Shown here: positions 1-5,587 of the stretch, in pieces | Numbering within the stretch: position 1 is the stretch's first letter | Layout: each line of letters begins with the position of its first letter | Source: Clostridia bacterium | Lineage (GTDB): Bacteria; Bacillota; Clostridia; Christensenellales; UBA1242 | Direction of reading: 5' to 3' | Assembly (NCBI GenBank): GCA_900766395.1 | Contig: CAAFWB010000091.1 | Location: forward strand, 1-9,223 | DNA: 9,223 nucleotides | Made by a program: the position numbers and the translations under genes | Notes under the pieces: generated by a model | What the model was told of the DNA's origin: nothing | What the model saw: only the letters and a program-made list of their open reading frames with translations | Databases searched by the model: none

Positions 1-518
1 CTGTTGACAACGATATATTTTTCTTCCAAGTGAAAGTTTGCCAAAATTCCCAAAACCTTGTCAGCATCTCGAATGCTTGAAATGTGTGGTGTGACAACAA
101 TAATCGCCTCATGTGCTGGATATACCGCCCTCATAAAGCCTTCTTCAACTCCCGCTGGGCAATCAATCAAAATGTAGTCAAACGAAACATCAAGAGTGTC
201 AACAATGTCCTTGATGTTTTCCTTGGTTATTTTGCCAGAATTATATGTATGGTTTGATGCCAAAATATAAAGAGAAGGAAAACGAGGGTCTTGAACCAAC
301 GCTTGTTTGACTCTGCATTTGTTTTTGACAACATCCAAAATGTCATAGACAACATTATCTTCAAGTCCCATCACAACATCAAGATTGTTTAGTCCAATGT
401 CGACATCAATAATGACAACGCGAAAGCCAAATTTTGCCAGCGTTGCACCAAGGTTGGCACATACTGTTGTTTTTCCAACACCGCCCTTGCCACTTGTTAG
501 GACAATTTTTCTTGCCAT
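1..518 (-). CDS. minD: MinD, septum site-determining ATPase (partial, 3' end beyond window)
   Basis: MinD is a membrane-associated ParA-type ATPase that helps position the division septum, usually with MinC. Translation from ATG at 518 gives 172 codons, running off the left edge. Visible are the deviant Walker A loop GKGGVGKTT (residues 10-18, two lysines), the switch segment IDVDIGLNNLD (37-47), close to the E. coli MinD version, the Walker B-like ILIDCPAG (116-123), and the SSIRDADKVLGIL segment typical of MinD rather than ParA or Soj. The C-terminal amphipathic membrane helix would lie outside the window. The start is supported by AAGGAG about 6 nt upstream. A terminator separates it from the MreB-like gene upstream, so it probably has its own promoter in the AT-rich 530-560 stretch, though I see no convincing one. 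No minC lies next to it within the window. Confidence 0.95.
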   Translation of the reverse strand, partial: MARKIVLTSGKGGVGKTTVCANLGATLAKFGFRVVIIDVDIGLNNLDVVMGLEDNVVYDILDVVKNKCRVKQALVQDPRFPSLYILASNHTYNSGKITKENIKDIVDTLDVSFDYILIDCPAGVEEGFMRAVYPAHEAIIVVTPHISSIRDADKVLGILANFHLEEKYIVVN

Positions 519-560
519 AAAAACTCCTTGAAACAAGTGTAAATTTTTATATAAAAAAAC

Positions 561-593
561 AAAAGGAACAATTTGGTATTTTTTGTTCCTTTT
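561..593 (-). terminator. Rho-independent terminator after the MreB-like gene
   Basis: An 11-bp perfect inverted repeat, AAAAGGAACAA (561-571) with TTGTTCCTTTT (583-593), encloses an 11-nt loop. Read on the - strand it is followed by a T-rich run (complement of 551-560). It lies 18 nt past the stop of the MreB-like gene and ahead of minD. It probably uncouples the two genes at least partly. The T/A arms make it symmetrical, but no + strand gene ends here. Confidence 0.75.
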
Positions 594-610
594 TTGCTAT
601 TTTTAACAAA

Positions 611-1621
611 TTAAAACTCTTTTAGTATATCGCCGAGTTGAGAACTATCCGAAAGAAGTTTGCCGCATCCCAAAATTGAACAAATGTCTGGGTCTTCAAT
701 GATACGGACTGGAAGTTTGAGTCTTTTTCTCATAAAGTCTTCAAGCCCCGAAATCTTTGACACACCGCCGCAGAAGAATATTCCGCCACGACTTATATCT
801 GAGCAAACATCAGGCGAACACATATTGATTGTCGACTCAATTGCATAAGCAATTTTTTCGAATGTGTCAAGAATCCCCTCTTTGACGACATCGGCAACAA
901 CGATGATTGGTTTTGGTGCTTGCGTTCTTGAATCAACGCCTAAGACTTCAATGTTTTGAATATCTCTTTCATAGAGCGAACCAATTTCTTCTTTGATTTG
1001 CTTTGCTGCTTGTGGACTTATGAATGCTTGGTAGTTTTCTTCAACCGCAGCCATAATCTTGTCGTCACAGACCTCACCGCCAACACCGATTGTGCAGCCT
1101 TTGAGAATGGTGTTCATATTTACTGTTGCAATATCAGTTTTTCCATGTCCAATATCCACAATGAGATATGTTGTTGGAGTGTGAACAAATTTTCCTCCAC
1201 CAAGCGCGCTTGTTATCACACCTGGAACAAGTTTTACGCTCGCGATGCCTGCTTTGTAGCACACTCTTGCATATGTTTCTTTTTGCTCATCAGAAAGAGC
1301 ACATGGAACGCAAACAACCGCATCAATGGTTTTTGAAAAAATTGATTTTGGTTTTATCTTTTGAAGAAAATGTTTGAGTAGTGTCGCCGCATATTCTTCG
1401 CTTTTTATTTCGCCCTGAGAAATTGGTGAAAAAACAACAGTTTGGTCACTTGTTTTGCCCTCCATTTCTCTTGCTTCATTTCCATAAGCCTTGATTTGTT
1501 CACTGCCAAAAACTTTTGAAAGTGCGATGAGTGTTGGTTCACACAAAACCAATCCACAATCTTTTTCATATATTCTTGTTTGACTTGAACCCATATCAAT
1601 GGCAATTTTTATTGAATTCAT
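611..1621 (-). CDS. MreB-like actin homologue with substituted catalytic residues
   Basis: MreB-family proteins form membrane-bound actin-like filaments that guide cell-wall synthesis in elongating cells. The 336 residues align end to end with MreB without obvious gaps: phosphate-1 loop AIDMGSSQT (residues 7-15), the GLVLCEPT strand (23-30), GNEAREM (47-53), VPCALSDEQ (105-113), phosphate-2 loop VDIGHGKTD (155-163), IKEEIGS (209-215), the adenosine-side CGGVSKISGLE (284-294) and EDPDICSILGCGKLL (309-323). Two positions known to matter for hydrolysis in Caulobacter MreB are changed: the Glu of the usual EPMAAAIG motif (E140) is Gly134, and the first Thr of GGGTTE (T167) is Lys161. The nucleotide pocket may survive but catalysis looks impaired. 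The start is backed by AGGAG with 6-nt spacing. It begins 9 nt after the HtrA stop, so the two are almost certainly co-transcribed. It could be an Mbl/MreBH-type paralogue; the canonical mreB, mreC and mreD are not in the window. Confidence 0.88.
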   Translation of the reverse strand: MNSIKIAIDMGSSQTRIYEKDCGLVLCEPTLIALSKVFGSEQIKAYGNEAREMEGKTSDQTVVFSPISQGEIKSEEYAATLLKHFLQKIKPKSIFSKTIDAVVCVPCALSDEQKETYARVCYKAGIASVKLVPGVITSALGGGKFVHTPTTYLIVDIGHGKTDIATVNMNTILKGCTIGVGGEVCDDKIMAAVEENYQAFISPQAAKQIKEEIGSLYERDIQNIEVLGVDSRTQAPKPIIVVADVVKEGILDTFEKIAYAIESTINMCSPDVCSDISRGGIFFCGGVSKISGLEDFMRKRLKLPVRIIEDPDICSILGCGKLLSDSSQLGDILKEF

Positions 1622-1630
1622 ATTTTCTCC

Positions 1631-2767
1631 TTATGGTAAAACAATTGCACTTGTTTCAATTTTTGCGCCAGCTCGCTCAACAACGAATGTCACACTTGCA
1701 CCTTTGCCCGCACGAAGGCAGTTATAATAAAAATCGTAAACGCTGTTTATGTCATATGTTTTTTGATTGTATGTCATTTGCAAAATAACATCATTTTTGA
1801 GAAGTGCCAAAGAACCAATCGCACTATAAGGGTTTGTTTTTATCAAAACACCATTGCCCGAATATGCTCCGGTGATATATTTGCTGAAAACTTTGTCTTG
1901 GCAAGTTATTGCAAGAATTGGCTCAACATAATCTTGTTTGTTTTCATAACTTTCAACAACATTATTTATTATTTTTACGATTGGATAGATTGGAACTGCA
2001 AAATTGATTTCAGCAACATAATTTTCGTTTTTGTCTTCAACCATGCTGCAAGAGTTGATTCCGACAATATAACCTTTTGAATCAATGAGAGGCCCGCCAG
2101 AATTTCCAGCATTGATTGTTGCTTGATGTTGAATCATATATTCGTAAATGCGAGTTGTCGTCACATCTCCGCTTGCCGCACCGACACGGTTGAGTCCGTT
2201 GACTCGCCCAAATGTTGTTGTGTTTTGAAGATTCATTTCAATTGGTGTGCCGATTGCAATAACCTCTTCGCCAATCTTGATTTTGTCACTTTCTGAACAA
2301 GCAAAAACTCTGTCTTTCATTTTTGCATAACTAATGTCTGTGTAAGATGATTTTATGATTGCAAGGTCAAGGTCGTCATTCGCCCACAATAATTCACTCT
2401 TATATCCTTTTTCTTGGTCGCCATTGAGGAAAGTGTAGATTTCATAAACAGGATTGCTTTTGCTTTGTGCAATAACATGGTAATTTGTCACAATATATCC
2501 GCCAGCATGAACGCAAACACCGCTTCCGAGAGAAAACGAATCTGAGTTGTTTTTGCTGATGACTTTGATTGATACAACTGCATCTTGATAGGCCTGAGCA
2601 ACAGCGGCAACATCTGCCCCGTCTTGAATTTCAATTTGCGTGCCTTGTGCCATTGGGTGCTGAAATCCGCCGCCCAAATAATAGGCGATAAACAAGCCTC
2701 CAATACAACCAATCGCCAAGCAAAATATAACAATCGTAACATTTCTGAAAATTGATGTTTGTCGCAT
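1631..2767 (-). CDS. Membrane-anchored HtrA/DegP-type serine protease with one PDZ-like domain
   Basis: An envelope quality-control protease that would cleave misfolded or signalling proteins outside the membrane. The 378-residue protein has an N-terminal signal-anchor helix (about residues 9-32), then a trypsin-like domain with an intact triad: His97 in TNYHVI, Asp134 in NDDLDLAI, Ser223 in AGNSGGPL. A C-terminal region (about 280-375, around GNGVLIKTNPYSAIG and LLKNDVILQM) fits a PDZ domain. Start choice: a longer in-frame reading from GTG at 2779 is possible, but that GTG belongs to GTGGAGG, which is the ribosome site for ATG 2767, and the predicted transcript starts at about 2780. ATG 2767 is therefore preferred. 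It is first in an operon with the MreB-like gene. Length and layout are normal for the family. The biological substrate cannot be inferred. Confidence 0.93.
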   Translation of the reverse strand: MRQTSIFRNVTIVIFCLAIGCIGGLFIAYYLGGGFQHPMAQGTQIEIQDGADVAAVAQAYQDAVVSIKVISKNNSDSFSLGSGVCVHAGGYIVTNYHVIAQSKSNPVYEIYTFLNGDQEKGYKSELLWANDDLDLAIIKSSYTDISYAKMKDRVFACSESDKIKIGEEVIAIGTPIEMNLQNTTTFGRVNGLNRVGAASGDVTTTRIYEYMIQHQATINAGNSGGPLIDSKGYIVGINSCSMVEDKNENYVAEINFAVPIYPIVKIINNVVESYENKQDYVEPILAITCQDKVFSKYITGAYSGNGVLIKTNPYSAIGSLALLKNDVILQMTYNQKTYDINSVYDFYYNCLRAGKGASVTFVVERAGAKIETSAIVLP

Positions 2768-2786
2768 TTTAGCCTCCACTACTTCT

Positions 2787-2815
2787 ATTTTATTTTATCC
2801 ATATTGGTTTGTCAA
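2787..2815 (-). promoter_or_regulatory. Sigma-A-type promoter of the HtrA/MreB-like operon
   Basis: On the - strand, a perfect -35 TTGACA (2810-2815), a 17-bp spacer and a -10 TAAAAT (2787-2792). Transcription should begin near 2780, leaving a leader of about 13 nt that contains GGAGG directly ahead of ATG 2767. The promoter is close to consensus, which implies strong, largely constitutive expression. No operator-like repeat is visible next to it. Confidence 0.8.
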
Positions 2816-2832
2816 ATATTCTAACACCATGC

Positions 2833-2860
2833 AAAAAAAAGGACATAGTATCTATGTCCT
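2833..2860 (-). terminator. Rho-independent terminator of the ferredoxin/Ppx-like operon
   Basis: A 9-bp perfect stem (2840-2848 with 2852-2860, arms AGGACATAG and CTATGTCCT) with a 3-nt loop is followed on the - strand by eight T residues (complement of 2833-2840). It lies 136 nt past the stop of the Ppx-like gene and about 17 nt before the -35 box of the HtrA promoter, so it insulates the two operons. Confidence 0.88.
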
Positions 2861-2996
2861 AAAACTGCAAAAGCAAACACCGTCAAAAATCGAGCAATGC
2901 AAGGCTATCATTTTCTCAAAACTTGGGAGTTTGACACTCAAAATGTTCAACTTTGAGGAATTCGCAGAAACGCCGCAATGTACTTTTTTCGACTGT
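2861..2996 (-). other. 136-nt transcribed tail between the Ppx-like stop and its terminator
   Basis: No convincing gene. The stretch would form the 3' untranslated end of the ferredoxin/Ppx-like messenger. The reading frame of the Ppx-like gene continues after its TAG stop for 26 sense codons to a TGA (ending at 2916), with protein-like composition (it includes FCEFLKVEHF). A weak hairpin (CTCAAA 2937-2942 with TTTGAG 2952-2957) and a repeated CTCAAAA (2915 and 2937) are present. The local sequence (CGGCG, GAATTCC) looks less AT-biased than nearby intergenic DNA. It could be a decayed coding remnant, an interspersed repeat or plain untranslated region. Confidence 0.4.
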
Positions 2997-4508
2997 CTAG
3001 ATTACTTCCAAGTATTTTTTAAATACCTTCTTGAAATCAGCACCCATTTTCATTCCTTCAGATATTTCAAATGTTGCATCACCTTCAACAACAGTTTTCA
3101 TGATTACACTGTCGCCCAAAATATCACAAGATATGTCTTTGACAACGCTTGATTTTGTTTTGTCGAGTGCAACAGCAAGTTTTATGATTGTTCCAAGTTT
3201 TCTTACAGCATCAAGGTCTTCTTCGGTAACAATATCTTTGTATTTAACCCAATCAGACAAATTGAAGTTGTCAAGATTTTGACAAACTGATGCAAATGCC
3301 GCAATCAAGATTTCTCTTTGTGAAACACCATTGATGTTTGAATTCAAAATGACTTCAAAACTGTTTTTCTCACTATTTTCAAATCTGATTCTTCTTCCAC
3401 TGTCATACAAAGATGCAGCGATGCGAAGAGGTTTGACATAGTATCTATGAAGTTTGTGAATGACTTTGAGTTGTTTGAACAACATGATTGACAAAGCATA
3501 AACTTGGGTTGCGTTTGTCATTTCTTGGTCACGAAATGCTCTTATGTTTTCGATTGAGAAGCCCATCATGTCAGAAAGTGGTTTGTCGTTGATTTCAGGA
3601 ACAATGTTGTTATATATCAATCCTTCTTTTTTGCCATAAGCAGAAATTGACATATTTTCAATGTGCAAATATTCAAACAAAGTTTTTGCAATCGCAAGAC
3701 CACAAAGAACAACATCTGCGCGCTCCGATGAGACGCCTTTGAGTTTCTTTGTTTTGTCAACATCCAAAGTTTTAACAAAGTTGTTCACTGCATGGAAACT
3801 ATCGGCACTCAAAAGATAGTTATTTTCAATTTCCAAAGAATATCTTGAAGTTTTTCTTGAAAGATATCCAATGCTTTTGAACATTGTGCCAGAACCAATA
3901 AATTGGATTTCTGGGTCAAGATTTGCAAGAAATTCAACTTTTTTGAGTTGTTTTTCAACAAAACTTTCAACTTTTTCGCATTTTTCAGAAATTTTATCAA
4001 TTTTTTCAAACTCGTCTGCAAGGCTCGTTGCCCCAAATGGCAAACATACTTGGTTGAGAATTGTGCGTCTATTGTATTGAATTATATTGGTTGTGTTGTT
4101 TGCAATTTCAATGATAATTCCTTTTGGAATATCAACTGTGTTGACAACCCCAGCATATGTTGCACGCATTTCGTCTTCAACTGTGAGCAAATTCATTGTG
4201 AAACCACATGAGTTGTATACTTCGTCCAAAAAGCTATTTTGGTTTTTTGCTTCGCGAACAAGACTTGTTGCAACGCAAACAATCTTTGCAACACCACGTC
4301 TGTCACAAAGTTTTCTAAACATTTTCAAAATTCCAATGCATTCAGAAATTGTTGTTGGTTTCAAAACACCACTAGTCTGAATGTCTTTTCCAACTTTGAT
4401 TTGTTCTTCAAGTTCATCAACAACGTCAAAATATCCGCCGTCTTTTGTGTTGAGAAGAATCAAACGCAAAGCATTATTTCCAAGTTCAATTAATGCTACC
4501 TTTTCCAT
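2997..4508 (-). CDS. Divergent Ppx/GppA-family protein, probable pseudoenzyme
   Basis: Ppx/GppA proteins hydrolyse inorganic polyphosphate or the pppGpp 5'-phosphate. The 503 residues follow the family layout: an N-terminal actin-like half with EEQIKVGKDI (34-43), VATSLVREAKN (79-89), a VEDEMRATYAGV segment (110-121) in place of SGEEEARLIYLGV, LPFGATSLADEF (156-167), GSGTMFKSIG (205-214), SSERADVVLCGLAI (260-273) and SAYGKKEGLIYN (289-300), then a helical HD-type C-terminal domain (about 318-503). Phosphate-1, usually DIGSNS, reads ELGNNA (8-13); phosphate-2, usually DIGGGST, reads EIANNTT (134-140). In the C-terminal domain the usual LHDIG is LYDSG (367-371), and the later HH..HS histidines are absent around 376-384. 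Both catalytic centres therefore look disabled. The start is supported by GAGG 7 nt upstream. It follows the ferredoxin gene by 17 nt. The fold assignment is sure; the activity is doubtful. Confidence 0.88.
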   Translation of the reverse strand: MEKVALIELGNNALRLILLNTKDGGYFDVVDELEEQIKVGKDIQTSGVLKPTTISECIGILKMFRKLCDRRGVAKIVCVATSLVREAKNQNSFLDEVYNSCGFTMNLLTVEDEMRATYAGVVNTVDIPKGIIIEIANNTTNIIQYNRRTILNQVCLPFGATSLADEFEKIDKISEKCEKVESFVEKQLKKVEFLANLDPEIQFIGSGTMFKSIGYLSRKTSRYSLEIENNYLLSADSFHAVNNFVKTLDVDKTKKLKGVSSERADVVLCGLAIAKTLFEYLHIENMSISAYGKKEGLIYNNIVPEINDKPLSDMMGFSIENIRAFRDQEMTNATQVYALSIMLFKQLKVIHKLHRYYVKPLRIAASLYDSGRRIRFENSEKNSFEVILNSNINGVSQREILIAAFASVCQNLDNFNLSDWVKYKDIVTEEDLDAVRKLGTIIKLAVALDKTKSSVVKDISCDILGDSVIMKTVVEGDATFEISEGMKMGADFKKVFKKYLEVI

Positions 4509-4525
4509 ACTTTCCTCAAAAAATT

Positions 4526-4693
4526 CTAATCAATTTTTATTGCTTCGACTGGGCAAGTGTTCTCACAAGCACCACATTTCACACAAATGTTTGGGTCAAT
4601 AACCGGTTTTGAATCAGCCCCAAATTTGATTGCTTCAACTGGGCAAACAGACACGCAAGCGCCACAGCTAATACATTTGTTCTTATCAATCAT
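4526..4693 (-). CDS. 2[4Fe-4S] bacterial-type ferredoxin, 55 residues
   Basis: A small soluble electron carrier with two clusters. It reads from ATG 4693 (AGGTG 7 nt upstream) to TAG at 4526. The first cluster motif is C7-C10-C13 with C17-Pro, the second C37-C40-C43 with C47-Pro, giving eight cysteines in the classical CxxCxxCxxxCP pattern, each followed by VEAIK. The two halves are an internal duplication that is still clear at DNA level (GCTTCGACTGGGCAA and GCTTCAACTGGGCAA on the + strand). Length is normal for clostridial-type ferredoxins. It is first gene of a transcript with the Ppx-like gene 17 nt downstream, an unusual partner. No dedicated redox enzyme is next to it, so it may be a general ferredoxin. 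Confidence 0.97.
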   Translation of the reverse strand: MIDKNKCISCGACVSVCPVEAIKFGADSKPVIDPNICVKCGACENTCPVEAIKID

Positions 4694-4717
4694 AGTTTCA
4701 CCTCTACTAATGAGAGT

Positions 4718-4746
4718 ATAATATCATAACACAAAAAGTTTGTCCA
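4718..4746 (-). promoter_or_regulatory. Sigma-A-type promoter of the ferredoxin/Ppx-like operon
   Basis: On the - strand, -35 TGGACA (4741-4746), a 17-bp spacer and -10 TATTAT (4718-4723), giving a predicted start near 4711 and an 18-nt leader. The -35 box directly abuts the TAG stop of the second half-transporter (4747-4749). I see no strong terminator between the transporter and this promoter, so some read-through from the transporter pair is possible. Confidence 0.75.
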
Positions 4747-5124
4747 CTATTTTTTGTTTTTTATAAGCATAAAAAAGGTTATGAACTGCCAAATTGCAAT
4801 GGCAATCAAAAACGCGCCAAAAATGATGCGAACAATGTTTCTTGGAATGAGATTTGTTATGCTCGCACCAACCACTGAAAACAGCACTCCCGGCAAAATT
4901 ATCCACATTAAGTTTTTTGTTTGTATGAAACCATTTTTTGAGTGAATAATTATTGCGACAATAGCAGTTGGAATGAACGCAAGAAGATTGATGCCCTGTG
5001 CGACTGTTTGAGGAATGCCCAATAATATTGTGAGAACGGGAATCATGATTGTGCCACCGCCAAGCCCCATGCCCGAAATTACGCCTGAAAAAAGACCGAT
5101 GAGGATAAGCCACAAAATCACCAT
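4747..5124 (-). CDS. TauE/SafE (TSUP) family half-transporter, second (C-terminal) half
   Basis: TSUP proteins are membrane carriers or channels for sulfite, sulfonates or other small anions, usually about 250 residues with two repeats of four helices. This 125-residue protein corresponds to one repeat: GLFSGVISGMGLGGGTIMIPVL near the N-terminus, the SxxxGMGLGGG signature, then QTVAQGINLLAFIPTA and two further hydrophobic segments, ending in IKNKK. A longer in-frame reading from 5250 exists, but its extra 42 residues are polar, Cys/His/Arg-rich and antisense-like to the upstream gene. ATG 5124 is better because it overlaps the upstream stop (ATGGTGA, 7-nt overlap), the usual sign of translational coupling. 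There is no clear independent ribosome site. The two halves presumably form a heterodimer; the substrate is unknown. Confidence 0.85.
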   Translation of the reverse strand: MVILWLILIGLFSGVISGMGLGGGTIMIPVLTILLGIPQTVAQGINLLAFIPTAIVAIIIHSKNGFIQTKNLMWIILPGVLFSVVGASITNLIPRNIVRIIFGAFLIAIAIWQFITFFMLIKNKK

Positions 5125-5495
5125 GGCAGCACCATTTTTATGCCTGCTGCGAGCATGAGCACAGCAAAGGCAAGCATAATCCATTTCGATTTGATTTTTT
5201 TGAGAAAAATTGCTCCGAACACGCCGCCAAAAAGCACGCCAATCCCGCACAAACCAAGGCTAAACATATCAATGTTGTTGTTAAAAAGATAAACAACACT
5301 GCTGACAATGCTGAGTGGCAACATAACAACAAGTGCTGTGGAATGAGCTTCTTTTGTCTTGAGAGAATATAGTTTTTCGAGCATTGGCACGCAAAACATT
5401 CCGCCGCCGCCGCCCAAAAAACCGTTTATCAGACCAATGAAAATGCCCGCAAGCACAATCCATAAAATGTTGAGATTAAGTCTTTTTTTGTTCAT
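5118..5495 (-). CDS. TauE/SafE (TSUP) family half-transporter, first (N-terminal) half
   Basis: The partner of the following gene, also exactly 125 residues. It starts MNKKRLNLN (positive, cytoplasmic), then a helix with GIFIGLINGFLGGGGGMFCVP, the glycine-rich TSUP signature, KEAHSTALVVMLPLSIVSSVVYL, and two more hydrophobic segments to the end at PW. Four membrane helices fit one TSUP repeat. ATG 5495 is the first possible start: an in-frame TGA lies about 8 codons upstream. Its ribosome site is weak, with only A-rich sequence ahead, which suggests modest expression. The 7-nt overlap with the next gene, and a summed length of 250 residues, match one normal transporter split in two. Substrate cannot be assigned; no sulfur-metabolism gene is in the window. 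Confidence 0.85.
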   Translation of the reverse strand: MNKKRLNLNILWIVLAGIFIGLINGFLGGGGGMFCVPMLEKLYSLKTKEAHSTALVVMLPLSIVSSVVYLFNNNIDMFSLGLCGIGVLFGGVFGAIFLKKIKSKWIMLAFAVLMLAAGIKMVLPW

Positions 5496-5527
5496 GATAT
5501 TATTATTGTTTTTTCAGCCCAAATTAT

Positions 5528-5556
5528 TTGATTTTATTAGGATATTATTATATAAT
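5528..5556 (+). promoter_or_regulatory. Promoter of the surface-protein gene
   Basis: -35 TTGATT (5528-5533), 17-bp spacer, perfect -10 TATAAT (5551-5556), predicted start near 5563 and a leader of about 25 nt. AAAGGTGA (5578-5585) sits just ahead of ATG 5588. The -10 is part of a 10-bp palindrome ATTATATAAT (5547-5556), so TATAAT is also readable on the opposite strand. Confidence 0.8.
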
Positions 5557-5561
5557 GGCAA
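5534..5561 (-). promoter_or_regulatory. Tentative promoter of the TSUP half-transporter pair
   Basis: The best - strand candidate is -35 TTGCCA (5556-5561) with a 16-bp spacer and -10 TAATAA (5534-5539). It is weak and other registers in this AT-rich stretch are possible. Wherever it is, it must lie within 5496-5587 and so overlaps or closely neighbours the opposing surface-protein promoter. Confidence 0.3.
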
Positions 5562-5587
5562 AGTTAAATTTATATTAAAGGTGAAAT

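Noticed and set aside
956..1336. + strand reading frames of 70-130 residues inside the MreB-like and HtrA genes
   Set aside because: They lie antisense to conserved genes, have no ribosome site and no recognisable domain; they are by-products of the low stop density opposite AT-rich coding DNA.
2852..2911. 19-codon frame on the - strand in the Ppx-like gene's 3' tail
   Set aside because: It ends inside the terminator hairpin, and only a weak GAGAA precedes the ATG; too short and unsupported to call.
4732..4746. Small hairpin ACAAA/TTTGT as a terminator for the transporter pair
   Set aside because: Only 5 bp, AT-rich and overlapping the ferredoxin promoter; not strong enough to call.
5125..5250. 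42-residue N-terminal extension of the second half-transporter
   Set aside because: It overlaps the first half in another frame, is Cys/His/Arg-rich and polar, and the ATG at 5124 coupled to the upstream stop gives a protein that starts right at the first membrane helix.
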